Source of the DNA: Canna indica
Lineage: Eukaryota; Streptophyta; Magnoliopsida; Zingiberales; Cannaceae
Length of the DNA: 64,000 nucleotides
Assembly (NCBI GenBank): GCA_034359265.1
Contig: CP136897.1
Location: 21,818,001-21,882,000, forward strand
Direction of reading: 5' to 3'
In this document: in pieces, positions 13,206 through 24,105 of the stretch
Layout of the letters: each line of letters starts with the position of its first letter
Position numbering within the stretch: the stretch's first letter is position 1
Notes under the pieces: generated by a model
What the model was told of the DNA's origin: nothing
The model's input: the letters and a program-made list of their open reading frames with translations, nothing else
Databases searched by the model: none
Program-made: the position numbers and the translations under genes

Positions 13206-13556
13206 TAATTTGGAATAGATCCACAATTTCCACTTAATTAAAATAAAGATATAAGTCTCTGTTTTATGTTCATGGTTGGGATTCTGCATTCAAATGCTTA
13301 ATATATAGGTTAAATAAATCCAAGTTGCATGTGAATATTTATATTATTTTTTTGCATTAGATTATGTCTGATGACTTTGAAATAATCAAAGTAACACCGT
13401 GTTGTTACTTTGATTATAGTTTGGAATAGATTCATCATTTTTACTTAATTAAAAGAAAGATATATGTCTTCACTTAATCAAGTTGCATAAGAATTTATAT
13501 TATTTTTTACATTAAATTATGTAATATGACTTTGAAATAATCAAAGTAACACAACA
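13206..13556. repeat. Direct duplication with hairpin-forming motif
   Basis: A block from TTTGGAATAGATCCAC through CTTAATTAAAA to GACTTTGAAATAATCAAAG occurs at about 13208-13400 and again, shortened, at about 13420-13556. At the first copy's end, AATCAAAGTAACAC and its reverse complement flank a short loop (13384-13420), forming a near-perfect hairpin. Confidence 0.65.
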
Positions 13557-14096
13557 GCATTTGTTTGTGATGCCAATTGATTTTCAAATCATATGCATAG
13601 CTTTCATTTTTGTACCTTTATACGAGAAGTCAATTGATCCGTTTGACTTTGGAATAATGGACCACTTTCATATTTATAATCTTTTTATAAGATCTATATG
13701 TTTAATTGATGGGCACAAAAGTAAAAATTGAACCATCGGTTTACTTTAGAAAGAGTCCAACTTCTATAAACAACTCCTTAACACAAAATATGGATGATAA
13801 ATGAGTGAACATGAATTTATATCGATTAATTCATATTCACTCATTCATTGTCCATGTTTATTCATTTAAAGCTCATGTTCATTTGTTCGTAATTTTTTTA
13901 CGAAAAGATGGATCATATTAGTTTATACCCTTGTAGATATTTAGATGTTCTTTTTTAACTAAGTCTAGTCTTATTTAAGAGTAGACTTAGTTATTTTAGA
14001 TTCCGCTTATCTTACGACTCGCCCCAGGCTCACATAGGTTCTCTTATCTTGCCTAGCAAGAATTAGATCATACTTTTGATACCATATGTTACGATC

Positions 14097-14643
14097 TGTT
14101 CGATGGGATAATTGGTCCATCAACTTGACATGCTTAAACTAATGACTTAATTAAAATATTTAAGTTGAAATTAAAATTGATAGTAGTACATTCATCAAAT
14201 ATTACAAGTCAACCTAACATCCAATATACTTCTACTGCGATACTAAACGGATATTGCAAAATCAAAAGAAAACTAGATTATTATTATTTTTGTTTTCATT
14301 TGTTTTAATTTGGATTTATTGAACCTACGAATGAAAGCAAATCGGATATATTGTAGATACTATATTATCTGCATATGCACTACATTTTAAATAAACTAAT
14401 TTAATAAAACCTATAAACTATTTTGTAAAAATTAATAAAATATTATTAAATAAATAATACGTGGATCAATCACTTAATGCTATGAAAAACTTATGAAATT
14501 AGTTAATAGTACGTTTGCTTCGTTGAATATAATATGATAGGATTGGATAATAAATTAGAGATGATTTGATATGAAAATTTAAATTCGAAGTACATTAAAT
14601 ATAATATTAAATTTATATTTTTTTATTATCATTTTTTTCTAAT

Positions 14644-14674
<31 letters not shown>

Positions 14675-14835
14675 ACTAGCTTGATGAGATAGTTGATCCA
14701 TCAACTTCATAGACTAATTCATTGGTCTAATTAAAATACTTAAGCTAAAATTAATAATACTACACTCATCAAATCATATAAGTTAATATTATATTCAATA
14801 TACTCCCGATGTGAGACTAAATCGAGGTATTACAT
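14097..14835 (-). repeat. Two direct copies of an LTR/TRIM-like repeat
   Basis: Blocks at about 14097-14250 and 14676-14835 share the order GATGGGATAATTGGTCCATCAACTT, TAATTAAAATA, CTCATCAAAT and a cACGATGTGAGACTAA-type end. Left of the first block, the minus strand reads TGGTATCAAAAG near 14082-14071, which resembles an initiator-Met tRNA primer-binding site. A decayed TRIM on the minus strand is a reasonable reading, but no complete element is defined. Confidence 0.4.
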
Positions 14836-15171
14836 ACAATACGAATGTTGGTTGGATACGATGAAAAAATACAATCAACATCCATATTTGATCCATATCG
14901 GTGCATATACTAATTTTTTAAATTCATATTCTGTCCGTATCCATTTGTACAGTGTCGATGCCGGATGTGATTAGATACAGATACTATTTTTTATGAGAGA
15001 TTTTTTATGAAATTGTCAACCCTAATTGGACAGGTCGATCATTTTAAATGGATGGACCAACAATTAAACCGGTTTAATATCTGATTTGAATTTTAGAATA
15101 TTCTAAAATATTCTCCCACTCATCCAAATTCCAAAGTATTCTAAAGAAGCCCTAAAAAATTCAGACCCATC

Positions 15172-15250
15172 AGCCCAAAATACTCCCCAGATGACCCATT
15201 CAGAGCCCAAACATTGCTGATCTAGGGTTTCCAGGGCTCCTACTATATAA
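15172..15250 (+). promoter_or_regulatory. Site II, telo-box and TATA promoter for the snoRNA transcript
   Basis: Two Site II cores (AGCCCA at 15172 and 15204, complement TGGGCT) are followed by a telo-box in reverse (CTAGGGTTT, 15222-15230) and a TATA box (TATATAA, 15244-15250). This combination is known from plant ribosomal-protein and snoRNA genes. Transcription should begin near 15275, about 150 nt before the snoRNA. Confidence 0.75.
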
Positions 15251-15421
15251 GGGGCGACGCAGGTGACCTTTTCTACACATCCAAGAGCGGCCGGCGACGA
15301 TCGAAGTGTACTTTTTCCATCTCTCTTTTCTTAAGCATCTTCGAATTCTTCTCCGTTTTTCCTGCTTTCCGAAGTTTTTATTTGGTTCTCGTGATTTTAT
15401 CTCGTGATATCATCATCAGAA

Positions 15422-15511
15422 GGAAGCAATGATGAAGGATTTTGGAAATTATAATGATCCAAATTGTATATGATTCTACAACTCAATCGCTACGTTCTTG
15501 CTGAGCCTTCC
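15422..15511 (+). ncRNA. Box C/D snoRNA guiding 2'-O-methylation of 5.8S rRNA A47
   Basis: Box C is ATGATGA at 15429-15435 and box D is CTGA at 15501-15504. A terminal stem forms between GGAAG (15422-15426) and CTTCC (15507-15511). The stretch TCGCTACGTTCTT at 15487-15499, ending one base before box D, is a perfect 13-nt complement of the conserved 5.8S rRNA segment AAGAACGUAGCGA. By the D+5 rule the target is the residue opposite 15496, which is A47 in Arabidopsis 5.8S numbering, a known methylated site in plants (assigned to snoR9, from memory). A C'-like ATGATCC lies near 15453; no clear D' box is seen. The spacing to the upstream promoter suggests a precursor processed from a Pol II transcript. 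Confidence 0.85.
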
Positions 15512-16879
15512 CTGATCTGTCTTCTTTTTTTATTCATAGCATTCCTTGCCTCTTGTTCTTCGATCTAAAGCTCTATTTCTCACTCTGTATTTATTTATTT
15601 ATTTATTTTCTATTTTATTATTTGTTTCTGTTGTGAGAATAAAGTAATCAGTGATCATGATCACGAAAGGGTTAGCTTCTAGATCGTTTAATGCTGAATT
15701 TACTGTGTTTTTACGATTCAATATCCGAAATTTTATGGAAATGAAGGTTAAATAATTGTGTTAGCGATTGGCTTGAATATAAAGATTTTTTTTGAAGATG
15801 GCGGATATTATGCTGGTTAATTTGATTTTGAATATAAAGACTAATACGGTGATACAGAAATGATTAAAAGAAATATTTGTTTGCCTTATCGTCCTCTCTT
15901 TTCTTCCTGCTGCTGCCACCCCATCACCACCCCTGTTTCTTCTTGTTAATACTCAAAAAGCTAGTCAATGGCAACTTTGCCGAGGTTACCAAGGTACATT
16001 TGGTTTCCTTTTTTTCCCTGTTGCCTATATGTTTTGGCAATGTGTTTGAGTTCCATTAAACTTCTCTAGTGGTTAATGGCAAAACTATCTGCCTACATCC
16101 AATTACAAACTTTTCATTTGTACCCTTTGGCACTCTAACATCGATGTATTCATCTCCCACACTACCCACTTCGCAAAGAAGCTTCCTTCCCTTCTTCCTT
16201 GGCGGATTAGACACTGACGATCTCGGTGTCGCTTTACCAACATCATTCTGTCACGGTTAAGCCATGATTTGGGTTAAATTCTTTTTGACCCAAATTTATA
16301 AAAATTCTTCAAGGGCTAATGCCGATTTGATTTTATAAATTTTTAATTTTGGCATTTTCATTTCAGTAAATTTGATTTTTAGTTCAGATTTGATCTTATT
16401 TATGATGGTCTTTACGATGGTCTGCTAATTATCCATCAATGTGAATTAATGCTGTTTATACATGTTGATATACTTGGTTCTATAAGTTTTATTTTGAATT
16501 TTTCAGTTTTATATATTTATCCTGTAGCACAAATTTGATTTATATATTTGTTTTGTATCACATATTTGGTTCTATATATTTGTTCCGCATCGCAGATTTG
16601 ATTTTATATATTTGTCTCGTAACATAAATTTGTTCGTGATAGTTCTTAACTTTTTGTTTATGAAAAAAATAAATGATGTTATATTTATATTAATTGAGTT
16701 AATAGATTGTCATAAATAAAATTAAATTTATGTTACAAAGTAAATTTTTACAGAGCAAATTCATGTTACATAGTTAAAATACCAACTTATAAATCCGGTT
16801 TGTCATATAAATTTGATCATGTCGTTTTATTAACTTGTCAATGTGGACATAATTTTCATTTTTTTTGGAAGTTAATAAA
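15512..16879. other. Downstream of the snoRNA, no supported gene
   Basis: Pyrimidine-rich and AT-rich DNA. Short open stretches at 15877-16059 (plus) and 16080-16260 (either strand) look moderately protein-like, but no family is recognised and no splice model closes. 16500-16860 contains repeated phrases such as TTTGATTTTATATATTTGT. It could include the 3' part of the snoRNA host transcript. Confidence 0.4.
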
Positions 16880-18240
16880 GGGGGCGTTTGGTTACCCGCA
16901 AATGTAAATACTGCAAAATCTATTTGCATGCAAAAGCAAATGCCCGCAAATAGATTTTGCAGCCTACCGTTTGGTTGCCCGCAAGTAGAGTTGCAACTTC
17001 TATTTGCAAGCGTTTGGTTGGCCGCAAATGGAAGTTGTAATTACACTTGCAACTTGCAACGTGCAGCTTGCATCTTACGAAATTTTTTGGGTCAGGTCGG
17101 GCACGAATTTTCTCAAGTCGGGCTGAGCCGGGCCGGGACGGGACGGGCCGAGTATGCATGAATTTATTCGGGCCGGGTACAAACTTTTTCGGGCAGGGCC
17201 AGGCATGAACTTTTCGGGTCGGGTCGTGCACAAATCTTTTTGGGCCGGGCCGGACACGAATTTTTTCGAGTCGGCCCGAGCCGGACCGGGACAGGTTGGG
17301 CAGTGCACGAATTTTTTCGGGCAAGGCTGGGCCGAACACAATTTTTTTTTCGGGCTGGGCACGAATTTTTTTTCTGATCAGGCCGGGCCGGGAAACGAAT
17401 TTTTTGGGTTGGGCATGAATTTTTTCGGGCCGGGCCGGGGTACGAATTTTTTTGGGTAGGGCCGGGCCGACAGTGAATTTTTTCGAGCCAGGCTGAGCAC
17501 GAATTTTTTCGGGCCTGGCCGAGCACAAATTTTTTCGGGCTAGGCCAGGCACGAAATTTTTGAGTCGGGCTGGGCACGAAATTTTTCAAGCCGGGTTGGG
17601 CACGAATTTTTTCGGACCGAGCCGGGCTGGGACGGGTCGTGCAGTGCATGAATTTTTTGGGTCGGGTCGGACACAAATTTTTTCGGGGCAGGACGGACAC
17701 GAATTTTTTCGGGCCGGGTCGGGCACAAATTTTTTCGGGCCAGGTTGGACAGGAACTTTTTTGGGCCGGGTCGGGCATAAATTTTTTGGGTTGAGCCTAG
17801 GACAAATTTTTTCGGGCCAGGCTAAAAACTTAGGCCCGACACGATTTGTCTGACAAATTAATAATTTTTAATTTTTGTATAATGTTGAAAATATATTAAA
17901 AAATCCATCAAATGACATCAGATGTAAAATCTGACACTACCATCAGGTTCAGCACACAAAAACCTACAACTTTGATATTTATCTCGTCTTCATCCGACGA
18001 CTCTACGTCGCCAAAATTAATTATTTTTTAATACTTAAATTATTGCATTTGCAGTCCGCAATCTTGTATTGTGGGCTTTTTGGGCTGCAATTCCATTTGC
18101 GGCCCGCAAATGATATTTGAAATACAAGTTGCAACTAGTAGATGCTGCAAAATGATTTTGCAGTCAACCAAACAAATTTATTATCTAAATGCTGCAACTA
18201 GAGTTGCAGCATTTGTACTTGCGGGCAACCAAACGCCCCC
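16880..18240. mobile_element. TIR element with GGGGGCGTTTGGTTACCCGC ends (PIF/Harbinger-like candidate)
   Basis: The left end GGGGGCGTTTGGTTACCCGC (16880) is matched inverted by GCGGGCAACCAAACGCCCCC ending at 18240. AAA flanks both sides, a possible 3-bp target duplication. Sub-terminal TGCAAAAT, GTTGCAACT and related words also recur inverted. The interior 17080-17835 is a GC-rich short tandem array, not a transposase gene, so the element is non-autonomous. Superfamily assignment from TIR style and 3-bp flank is tentative. Confidence 0.65.
17080..17835. repeat. Degenerate about 25-30-bp tandem array (CGGGCCGGGCACGAATTTTTT words)
   Basis: Roughly 27 irregular units built from gggccgggc, a cacgaa core and a T-run. 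The period keeps frames open on both strands, which produces several long arginine/proline-rich frames that are artefacts of the repeat, not genes. Confidence 0.85.
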
Positions 18241-19585
18241 AAAGTGGCATGGATATAATTAAATTTGTGCTACAAGGTAAATATATATGATTAAATTTAT
18301 TCTACGAGGTAAATATATATGATTAAATTTATTCTATATGTTAATGTGTATGAGGTGTTAGTCTACGGGAGAGTTAATTGATCATATTATAGTAAATTTA
18401 TAGGTTCGAAAATTTTAATTTTAAAATAAAAACTTATAAGATTAAAATTTAAAAAATTAAAAATTTATAGAATTAAATATATTCAACCTAAACATACCAA
18501 TGGTTAAATTTGGGAGATCAATTACTTTTGATTGTCGATCAACAGAGCAAACTCTTCAATTTGCAATTTTAGCAACCGATCAACTACATATTTCTTTTAG
18601 CAATATTAAGAACAGAAGCTACATCTTCAATTCTTATTTTTTACAAGAGTAATCTGCAATATTAAGAACAGAAGTAACATTTAATGAGTGGATCTCGTAT
18701 CCAAATAAAGTAAATCAGGCTCAAGAAACTTATTGCGCTAAGAAAATAAATAAATAAATAAAAATACATCATATTTATACCGAGAGAGCCTGTGAAACGC
18801 GTTGACCAGAAATTGGCGCCAAAAGTGGCCGCTCGGTTTTTGGGGGAAGCTTCATTTGCTTGCTGGCGCGGAAATCTAGAAACATGTGCTAATTTCAAAA
18901 ATTTTACTCTAATTTCTTTTAATGCTACTTAATAACTAAGATTTTAATCAATTAATTGAAATTAAAAAAAATTAATAATTTTTATTCTTAATCAACATTT
19001 AAATCATACAAAACCAGCAAGCAAATGATAATTAATAATGTTTGCCGAGTAGCATAATTGGAAACTTTAGTATAATCATGATTTTTTTATCTTTGTTATA
19101 TAAAAAAAATGATTGTGAGGTACTCAAGACCCTGAAGTGATTCTCAGGAGAGATTTAATCATTTAAGCATGTTTCCATGCCCCTCCTTTCTTTTGTGGAT
19201 TTGGGCATATGATTTCATTGGTTCATTTGTTAACAAGCTGGTTAACTCAGATGGTTCAATTTGTTATATCAACCGTACACAAAGAAATTGATCGAGTGGG
19301 GAGTAACTAAATTATAAATTTGAATTTGAGAACATTTTGGGGGCTTTTTATATGCTAATAGTAATAGCTATTAGTTATTTATCAAACAATTGATAAATTA
19401 ACAAGTCATTTTTCGAGAAATCAACTAACAACTAACAATTAATGAAATTAGTTCTTATTACGCACAAGACTCTAGTCATGTAGCACTTGAGGTGTATTCA
19501 AGATGTTTTTGAATCAAGATGATAGGGGTCGAATATGGTGCAAATATTACATTTTTTGTTTGCAAACAAAGGTCGAAGTCAAAAA
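18241..19585. other. Intergenic, no supported gene
   Basis: 18241-18350 has three short repeats of the type TATATGATTAAATTTATTCTA. 18780-18890 is locally GC-richer, with a minus-strand open frame, but no family is recognised. Otherwise plain AT-rich DNA. Confidence 0.5.
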
Positions 19586-19591
19586 ATCTTA

Positions 19592-20985
19592 TTAACTAGG
19601 TAATTGGACCATGATGATAAATTGAAGTTCAGGAGGGCAGAGGAACATTGCAAGAAAAGATTTTTGGCTCACTCGCGATTTTGTTGCTACCCAATGGATA
19701 ATTTTATTTGCTTGTCGATAAACAAAGTTGATACTATAATTAAAGTTTTTACATAGCATATCATGAACATTATCTATAATACATTTGATAGACCAAGGAT
19801 TGTTATTAGTTTTCAAAAAGATATCAACAAGCGTCTTGTATTTAGTTTTAAAAATAGCTGAAGGGATAGAATGTTCATCAGTCCACCCAGCTTGTTGAAG
19901 TGCTATGACTTAAGCCTTTAGAACAGAAGTAGGCTCAATAGGAGAACCTTGCATAGTATTTAAGCAAGAGCTTTTTTCCCAATTGATCATATTGGAAAAG
20001 TCTAATCCAGTTGAAGTAGTTAAACAAAATCAAGCTGATTTGTAAAGGAGCAATTAAGAAAAAGATGGTTAATAGTTTCATAAAGCTATTGTAGGAAGTT
20101 TTTGGTGAAAAATTTTTATAAGAAAATTTTGACTTTAGGAAGAATATTAAGTTTCCAAAGACTTACCCAGTGATCAGATTTTTCCAAATCAGATTGATTA
20201 CAATTTCTAAGGAAATGATATGCAGCTCGAGTGGAAACAATTTTACTGGGTTCACTAACCCAAATCCAAACATCATTCTTGGGTATTCTAGGCAACTCTA
20301 ATGAGCAAATGAAATCCCTCCTGACATGATTAAAGTTGATACCAAAGTTATTAACATTCCAAACTTACATATAAAAGAACTAACAATAGTATTAACATCC
20401 TAATCAATAGAGATAAAAGTAGGTAGAAGAGACAAGTCAAACATCCTAGGTTCAGTCAAAACAGTAGTATTAAAGGTAGCCTTAATAACTTTGGAGAAAT
20501 TAAATTGAAGTTCTTTGAAAGCTTTGAAACAAAGTATCCATGACCATGAAAAATTTCTAGGAACATAGTATTAAGAATTCTCCTACCGAAAAGAGAGGAG
20601 TTCATGAAATTGAGGTCTTTGATACTAAGCCCTCCAAGAGGTTTAGGGAGGATCATAGTGGACCAAGGAATTAAATAAATTTATTTTTTATTAAGGTTTT
20701 TAGTTTAGAAATTTTTTTTAATGATTGAAGTAAATTTTATTCATGCAATTTTGCGGAAATCAGGAAACAAACAGATTGTAAATGAGGGATATAATTGAGA
20801 ATATATCTAATTAAGACTATTCTACCAGCTTCAGAGAGGTAGTTAGTATGCCAATTATCAAACTTTGATTGAATTTTAGAAATAATCAATTCGTGAGAAC
20901 TAGGAGAAGGTAGCATATTTGCTTTTGCACTATATTTCACAAACACGTATGTACATATGCACTCCGTCCATATTTGAAACACATA
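19592..20985 (-). mobile_element. Degenerate LINE (non-LTR retrotransposon) fragment
   Basis: Minus-strand pieces in different frames follow the order expected at the C-terminal end of a plant L1-type ORF2. 20737-20982 carries IISKIQSKFDNWHTNYLSEAGRIVLI, here given only by its core KFDNWHTNYLS. 20456-20656 carries LPKPLGGLSIKDLNFMN. 19592-19816 carries an RNase H-like tail with VYRQANKIIHWVA. Stops and frameshifts separate them, so it is dead. The reverse transcriptase catalytic core and the 5' end are missing; no poly(A) tail or target duplication was located. Confidence 0.75.
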
Positions 20986-21486
20986 TAGATGCGAATATCT
21001 TTATTGCGTTAGCATAAACACTATTAAGTAAACAATCAGTAAATCTTAGATATTTTCGGATTATGCTTGGTAGGACTTAGATATTTTTGAATCATGCTAG
21101 ACCCGACTCGACAGGTAATGGCCCTGGGCTTGCCTAGACATGATCAATTGCCACATCTAACTCAATATGTCTCTTCTTAGTGCATGCTATTAGGTTATTA
21201 TACATGTTGTTTTAATTACTTCTAAAAATAAATTTTAAATACATTCATGTAAAACAACAGAAAAAAATGACAATTTTATTCAAATGAAATTAAATGCACA
21301 TTAACTACTCCAACAAAGTGAATGTTAGTATAAGGAAAAAATCCAGGGATACATGATCTGTCAAGCACCAAACTAACTTCACTCCACTCCGTGACATCAA
21401 TCGATCAAAAAACTGAACCAAATCTTCCTACAATCCGATCCATTTCACATGAGCAACCTCTTCCTGCATTTAAGAATCCTAAATTT

Positions 21487-22087
21487 GGAGCGGGACTTAT
21501 ATGGGCAGCTGCCCATATAGGTCTCTATGAACGAGATGATGAGATCGCGACACGTCATCCAATCCAAATCTCAAAGCATGTAGCGTTGCCGAGAGCCGCC
21601 CCAAACGTCCACGTAGTGCTCGTCCCTCGCCGGCGCGTACGCCGGCCTCGGCCGCGGCGGCCCGCCGCCGCAGCTCATCTCGACGACGACCCCGCCCGGC
21701 GCGAGCGCCTGGCCGTTGGTCGAGTGGCCGTGCCCCCGGGCGGAGACCGGGAACCTGCTGCGGGCGGAGCCGAAGGCCGAGCGGACGAGGGCCGCGACGT
21801 CGTCGGCGGAGCCGGGGCGCACGACGGCCATCGGTTCGGCCTCGGAGACGCCGGAGGGGTCGAGGATGAGCTGGCCCCGGCCACCGAGCTGGAGCAGCAG
21901 CTCGGCGGGCTCCACCGTGAGCCCGACGGTGGAGATGAGCCGCCATATGACGAACAGCAGCAGCAGCACCAGGTTGTGCGTCATGTCAACACTGCCATAA
22001 TGCTTTGGGATTCGGACGGGATGACGTGTCGCGATCTCATATCCCGTCCATAGTGACTTATATGGGCAGGCTGCCCATAAGTCCCAC
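21487..22087 (-). mobile_element. Pack-MULE carrying a cytokinin oxidase fragment
   Basis: The left end GGAGCGGGACTTATATGGGC and the inverted right end (complement GTGGGACTTATGGGC) belong to TIRs of about 80 bp that continue through GATCGCGACACGTCATCC. The flanks TCCTAAATTT at 21477-21486 and 22088-22097 are a perfect 10-bp direct repeat, as Mutator-like elements make. The interior is GC-rich captured coding sequence with no transposase. The element sits about 320 bp upstream of the TATA box of the PDF1-like gene, with the captured gene in antisense orientation to it. Confidence 0.85.
21571..21984 (-). pseudogene. Cytokinin oxidase/dehydrogenase (CKX) N-terminal fragment, captured
   Basis: The 137-codon frame starts with a hydrophobic leader (MTHNLVLLLLFVIW, a signal peptide as in secreted CKX enzymes). 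It then follows the CKX FAD-domain start: DPSGVSEAEPMAVVRPGSADDVAALVR, here named by its core VVRPGSADDVAALVR, and the flavin-attachment loop VSARGHGHSTNGQA, whose first His in GHS context is the covalent FAD site. A YVDVWGG motif follows before a stop. Full CKX proteins are about 500-550 aa, so the substrate domain is absent and catalysis is excluded. The frame is intact within the element, so a short secreted peptide could in principle be made; expression is unknown. Confidence 0.85.
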
Positions 22088-22409
22088 TCCTAAATTTGCA
22101 TCCATTAATTGGCGACGAGAGTTGTCATAATTAAAAGACACAGTCTGACTCCAGACTAGGAAGAAAAAAAGCCACCCAATTTATGACATTTTAATTCCAT
22201 CACAGTCAATATACGCATCGATAATCGTGCTTAATTATATAACTTGTGAAAACTATATCTTCCTACGTGCTGAGAATTTGAAATGTGTCTCCTCCTCTGC
22301 ATGCAAAATTTACTCGCCATGAATGCGATCAACTAACCATCTTCTCCATTTCTCTTTCTCTATTTATGATCATCTACAGTGCCATCAATCGAGCTCCCTT
22401 CTTTATCAC

Positions 22410-22418
22410 TATATATAA
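22410..22418 (+). promoter_or_regulatory. TATA box of the PDF1-like gene
   Basis: TATATATAA, 85 bp upstream of the start codon, leaving a leader of about 55-60 nt. Confidence 0.7.
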
Positions 22419-22502
22419 CGCTTGCTGCTTCTGCTATTTCCATAAGCAATTACCAGCGGCCTTCTTCTTCTTCTTCTTCTTTGAAGCGCCAGCTCGGAGA
22501 AC

Positions 22503-22616
22503 ATGGAGATCATGAAGAAGAAGGAGAGAGTTCTTGAATTCATGTGTCTTATGTTGACAATGCTGCTTTATCTTGAAGCTGTCACACCTGCCTTCGGTAG
22601 AAGTAATCCACGTAGA

Positions 22617-22649
<33 letters not shown>

Positions 22650-23401
22650 AATGCATGCATGCGTGTTGAACTCATGGCTGTATGAATTGTGGTGCATGCA
22701 GCTTACAATACTGCTTGCACACTGCCGGGACCGGGAGACGCCGAGGGTGGCAATGGCAGGGCACCGCCGGCTCACAGGTCGCCCACGCCGTCGCACGGTG
22801 GTGGTGGTGGGCGCGGAGGTTACTACGCTCCACCGCTGGTACCGAACCCGGAGATCGGTACCACCCCGCCGCCGCCGCCTTCACCTCTCGTCCCTCTCGT
22901 GCCACCGGCTCCGACGTACCCGGTGATCACCACGCCTCCGGCTGCGCCGATGATCCCTGTCGATCCCGGCAGTGTCTTTCCCTTTACCTGCGAGTAAGAA
23001 TTGCTAATAATATTTTTAGAATTTAAATATTTTGGTTAATTAATGGTTTAATTTTACGTGGTTAATTTGGTAGTTACTGGAGGACTCATCCGGCGGCGAT
23101 ATGGGGCTTGATCGGGTACTGGGGCACCATCGGGCAGCTCTTCGGCGCACCGGCGGCGGGGGCGTTCGGGAGCGACCCGAGCTTGCAGGAGGCGCTGGCG
23201 AACACGCGGCGCGACGGGATGGGAGCGCTTTACCGGGAAGGGACGGCGTCTTTGCTGAACTCGTTGGCGAGCAAGAGCTTCGTCTTCAGCACGCAGCAAG
23301 TGAGGGATGCGTTCAACGCGGCGGTGGTCTCGTCGGACAAGGCCGCCGCGGCACAGGCGCGGGAGTTCAAGAAGGCCAACGAGGGCCGCCTCAAGCATTA
23401 A
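22503..23401 (+). CDS. PDF1: PROTODERMAL FACTOR 1-like secreted cell-wall protein, three exons
   Basis: Exons are about 22503-22602, 22702-22993 and 23074-23401. The junctions keep frame: exon 2 ends in phase 2 before GTAAGA, and exon 3 restores FTCDYWRTHP. Exon 1 is a signal peptide (LEFMCLMLTMLLYLEAVTPAFG). Exon 2 is a Gly/Pro-rich extracellular stretch with a PPPPPSP run. Exon 3 is the conserved domain: YWRTHPAAIWGLIGYWGTIG, then ALYREGTASLLNS, then a C-terminal KKANEGRLKH. PDF1 proteins are epidermis (L1-layer) markers of the cell wall; the role here is inferred. Exon 1 could alternatively end at 22596 (donor GTAGAA). Intron 1 holds a (CT)n tract around 22619-22648. Codon use in exons 2-3 is GC-rich. 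Confidence 0.88.
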
Positions 23402-23594
23402 TTATCAGGCTTTAAGTTCAGGAGATCTGCTTTATTTCTTGTTCGATTTTAGTGCATGCATGCATGCGTGCATTTATATGGTGGTTGTACTGAGTTGCTT
23501 GTCATGTGCCGGGGATGTGTTTGCGTTAATGTAGCAATGGGTTGGAGTTTGGAGGTTGGAGACTTGTGAGGGAAAGTAATGTAGTGGACTGAAT

Positions 23595-23795
23595 GCAACT
23601 TGTGTGGAGCCCGGCTCCATATATTTTATATGGAGCCGGGCTCCACGAGTGAAACACTAATCTCAAAGTAATTTTTAAATTACTTTGAGATTTGTATTTC
23701 AAATATGCCGGCGAACATGCATGATTTTAGAGAAATACAACTTGTATGGAGCCCGGCTCCATAAGATTTGCCGTAGAGCCGGGCTCCATAGCAAT
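23595..23795. repeat. Three consecutive hairpins 3' of the PDF1-like gene
   Basis: TGGAGCCCGGCTCCATA and its complement form a hairpin at about 23602-23645. AATCTCAAAGTAATTT and its complement form a second at about 23659-23694. A second GGAGCCCGGCTCC pair forms a third at about 23747-23790. The arms are nearly perfect, and GGAGCCCGGCTCC is itself palindromic. The layout suggests a small foldback insertion, and it may fall within or just beyond the 3' UTR. Confidence 0.75.
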
Positions 23796-23929
23796 TATTT
23801 CCAATTTTGGACAATTAGTATTGGATTTGTTTGACCCTCTTTAAATGAAAATATATAGGGTTTTAGAAAAGATTGCTAGAGCTATTTATTATATGAATAT
23901 GAACTCAACTAACTCTCCGGTGCTCGCCA

Positions 23930-24105
23930 ACGGTGGGTAGCACAGTTGGTGATAATATGTTGTATGTTGTCTAAAGATTTAGAGTTTAATTTCTAGTAAT
24001 AAAGATAGAAAATCACAATAGATGATCATATTAGGACTCAAACCTTAAATCTATAGGCAACATATAAGATGTTACCAACAATTGTACTACTCACAGTTGA
24101 CTTAT
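23930..24105. mobile_element. Head-to-head pair of tRNA-derived SINE copies
   Basis: 23930-24005 reads on the plus strand from GTGGGTAGCACAGTTGGTGA (A-box region) through AGAGTTTAATTTCTAG (decayed B box). 24006-24105 carries the same family on the minus strand (complement of GACTCAAACC and CAATTGTACTACTCAC). Both are degraded. Confidence 0.55.

Larger units (their letters stand above)
11756..15170. other. Intergenic AT-rich tract with decayed repeats
   Basis: No gene is supported. 12050-12510 has hAT-like small-element character: cgggcccgag words at one end and an inverted aggggtgtaatcag-type end near 12490-12510. 14840-15010 resembles the cggatac-type small element at 42570. Two direct-repeat pairs are listed separately (13206-13556 and 14097-14835). 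The remainder shows nothing recognisable. Confidence 0.5.

Noticed and set aside
15877..16260. Candidate host-gene exons downstream of the snoRNA
   Set aside because: Splice-like sites exist, but no protein family is recognised and neither strand gives a consistent multi-exon frame.
16920..17853. Several long open frames on both strands, rich in Pro, Arg and Lys
   Set aside because: They arise from the 25-30-bp tandem array inside the 16880-18240 element and overlap in different frames and strands; none has a domain.
22682..23026. Additional plus-strand frames overlapping the PDF1-like gene
   Set aside because: They are shadows of exon 2 in other frames; the spliced frame gives the conserved YWRTHP domain.
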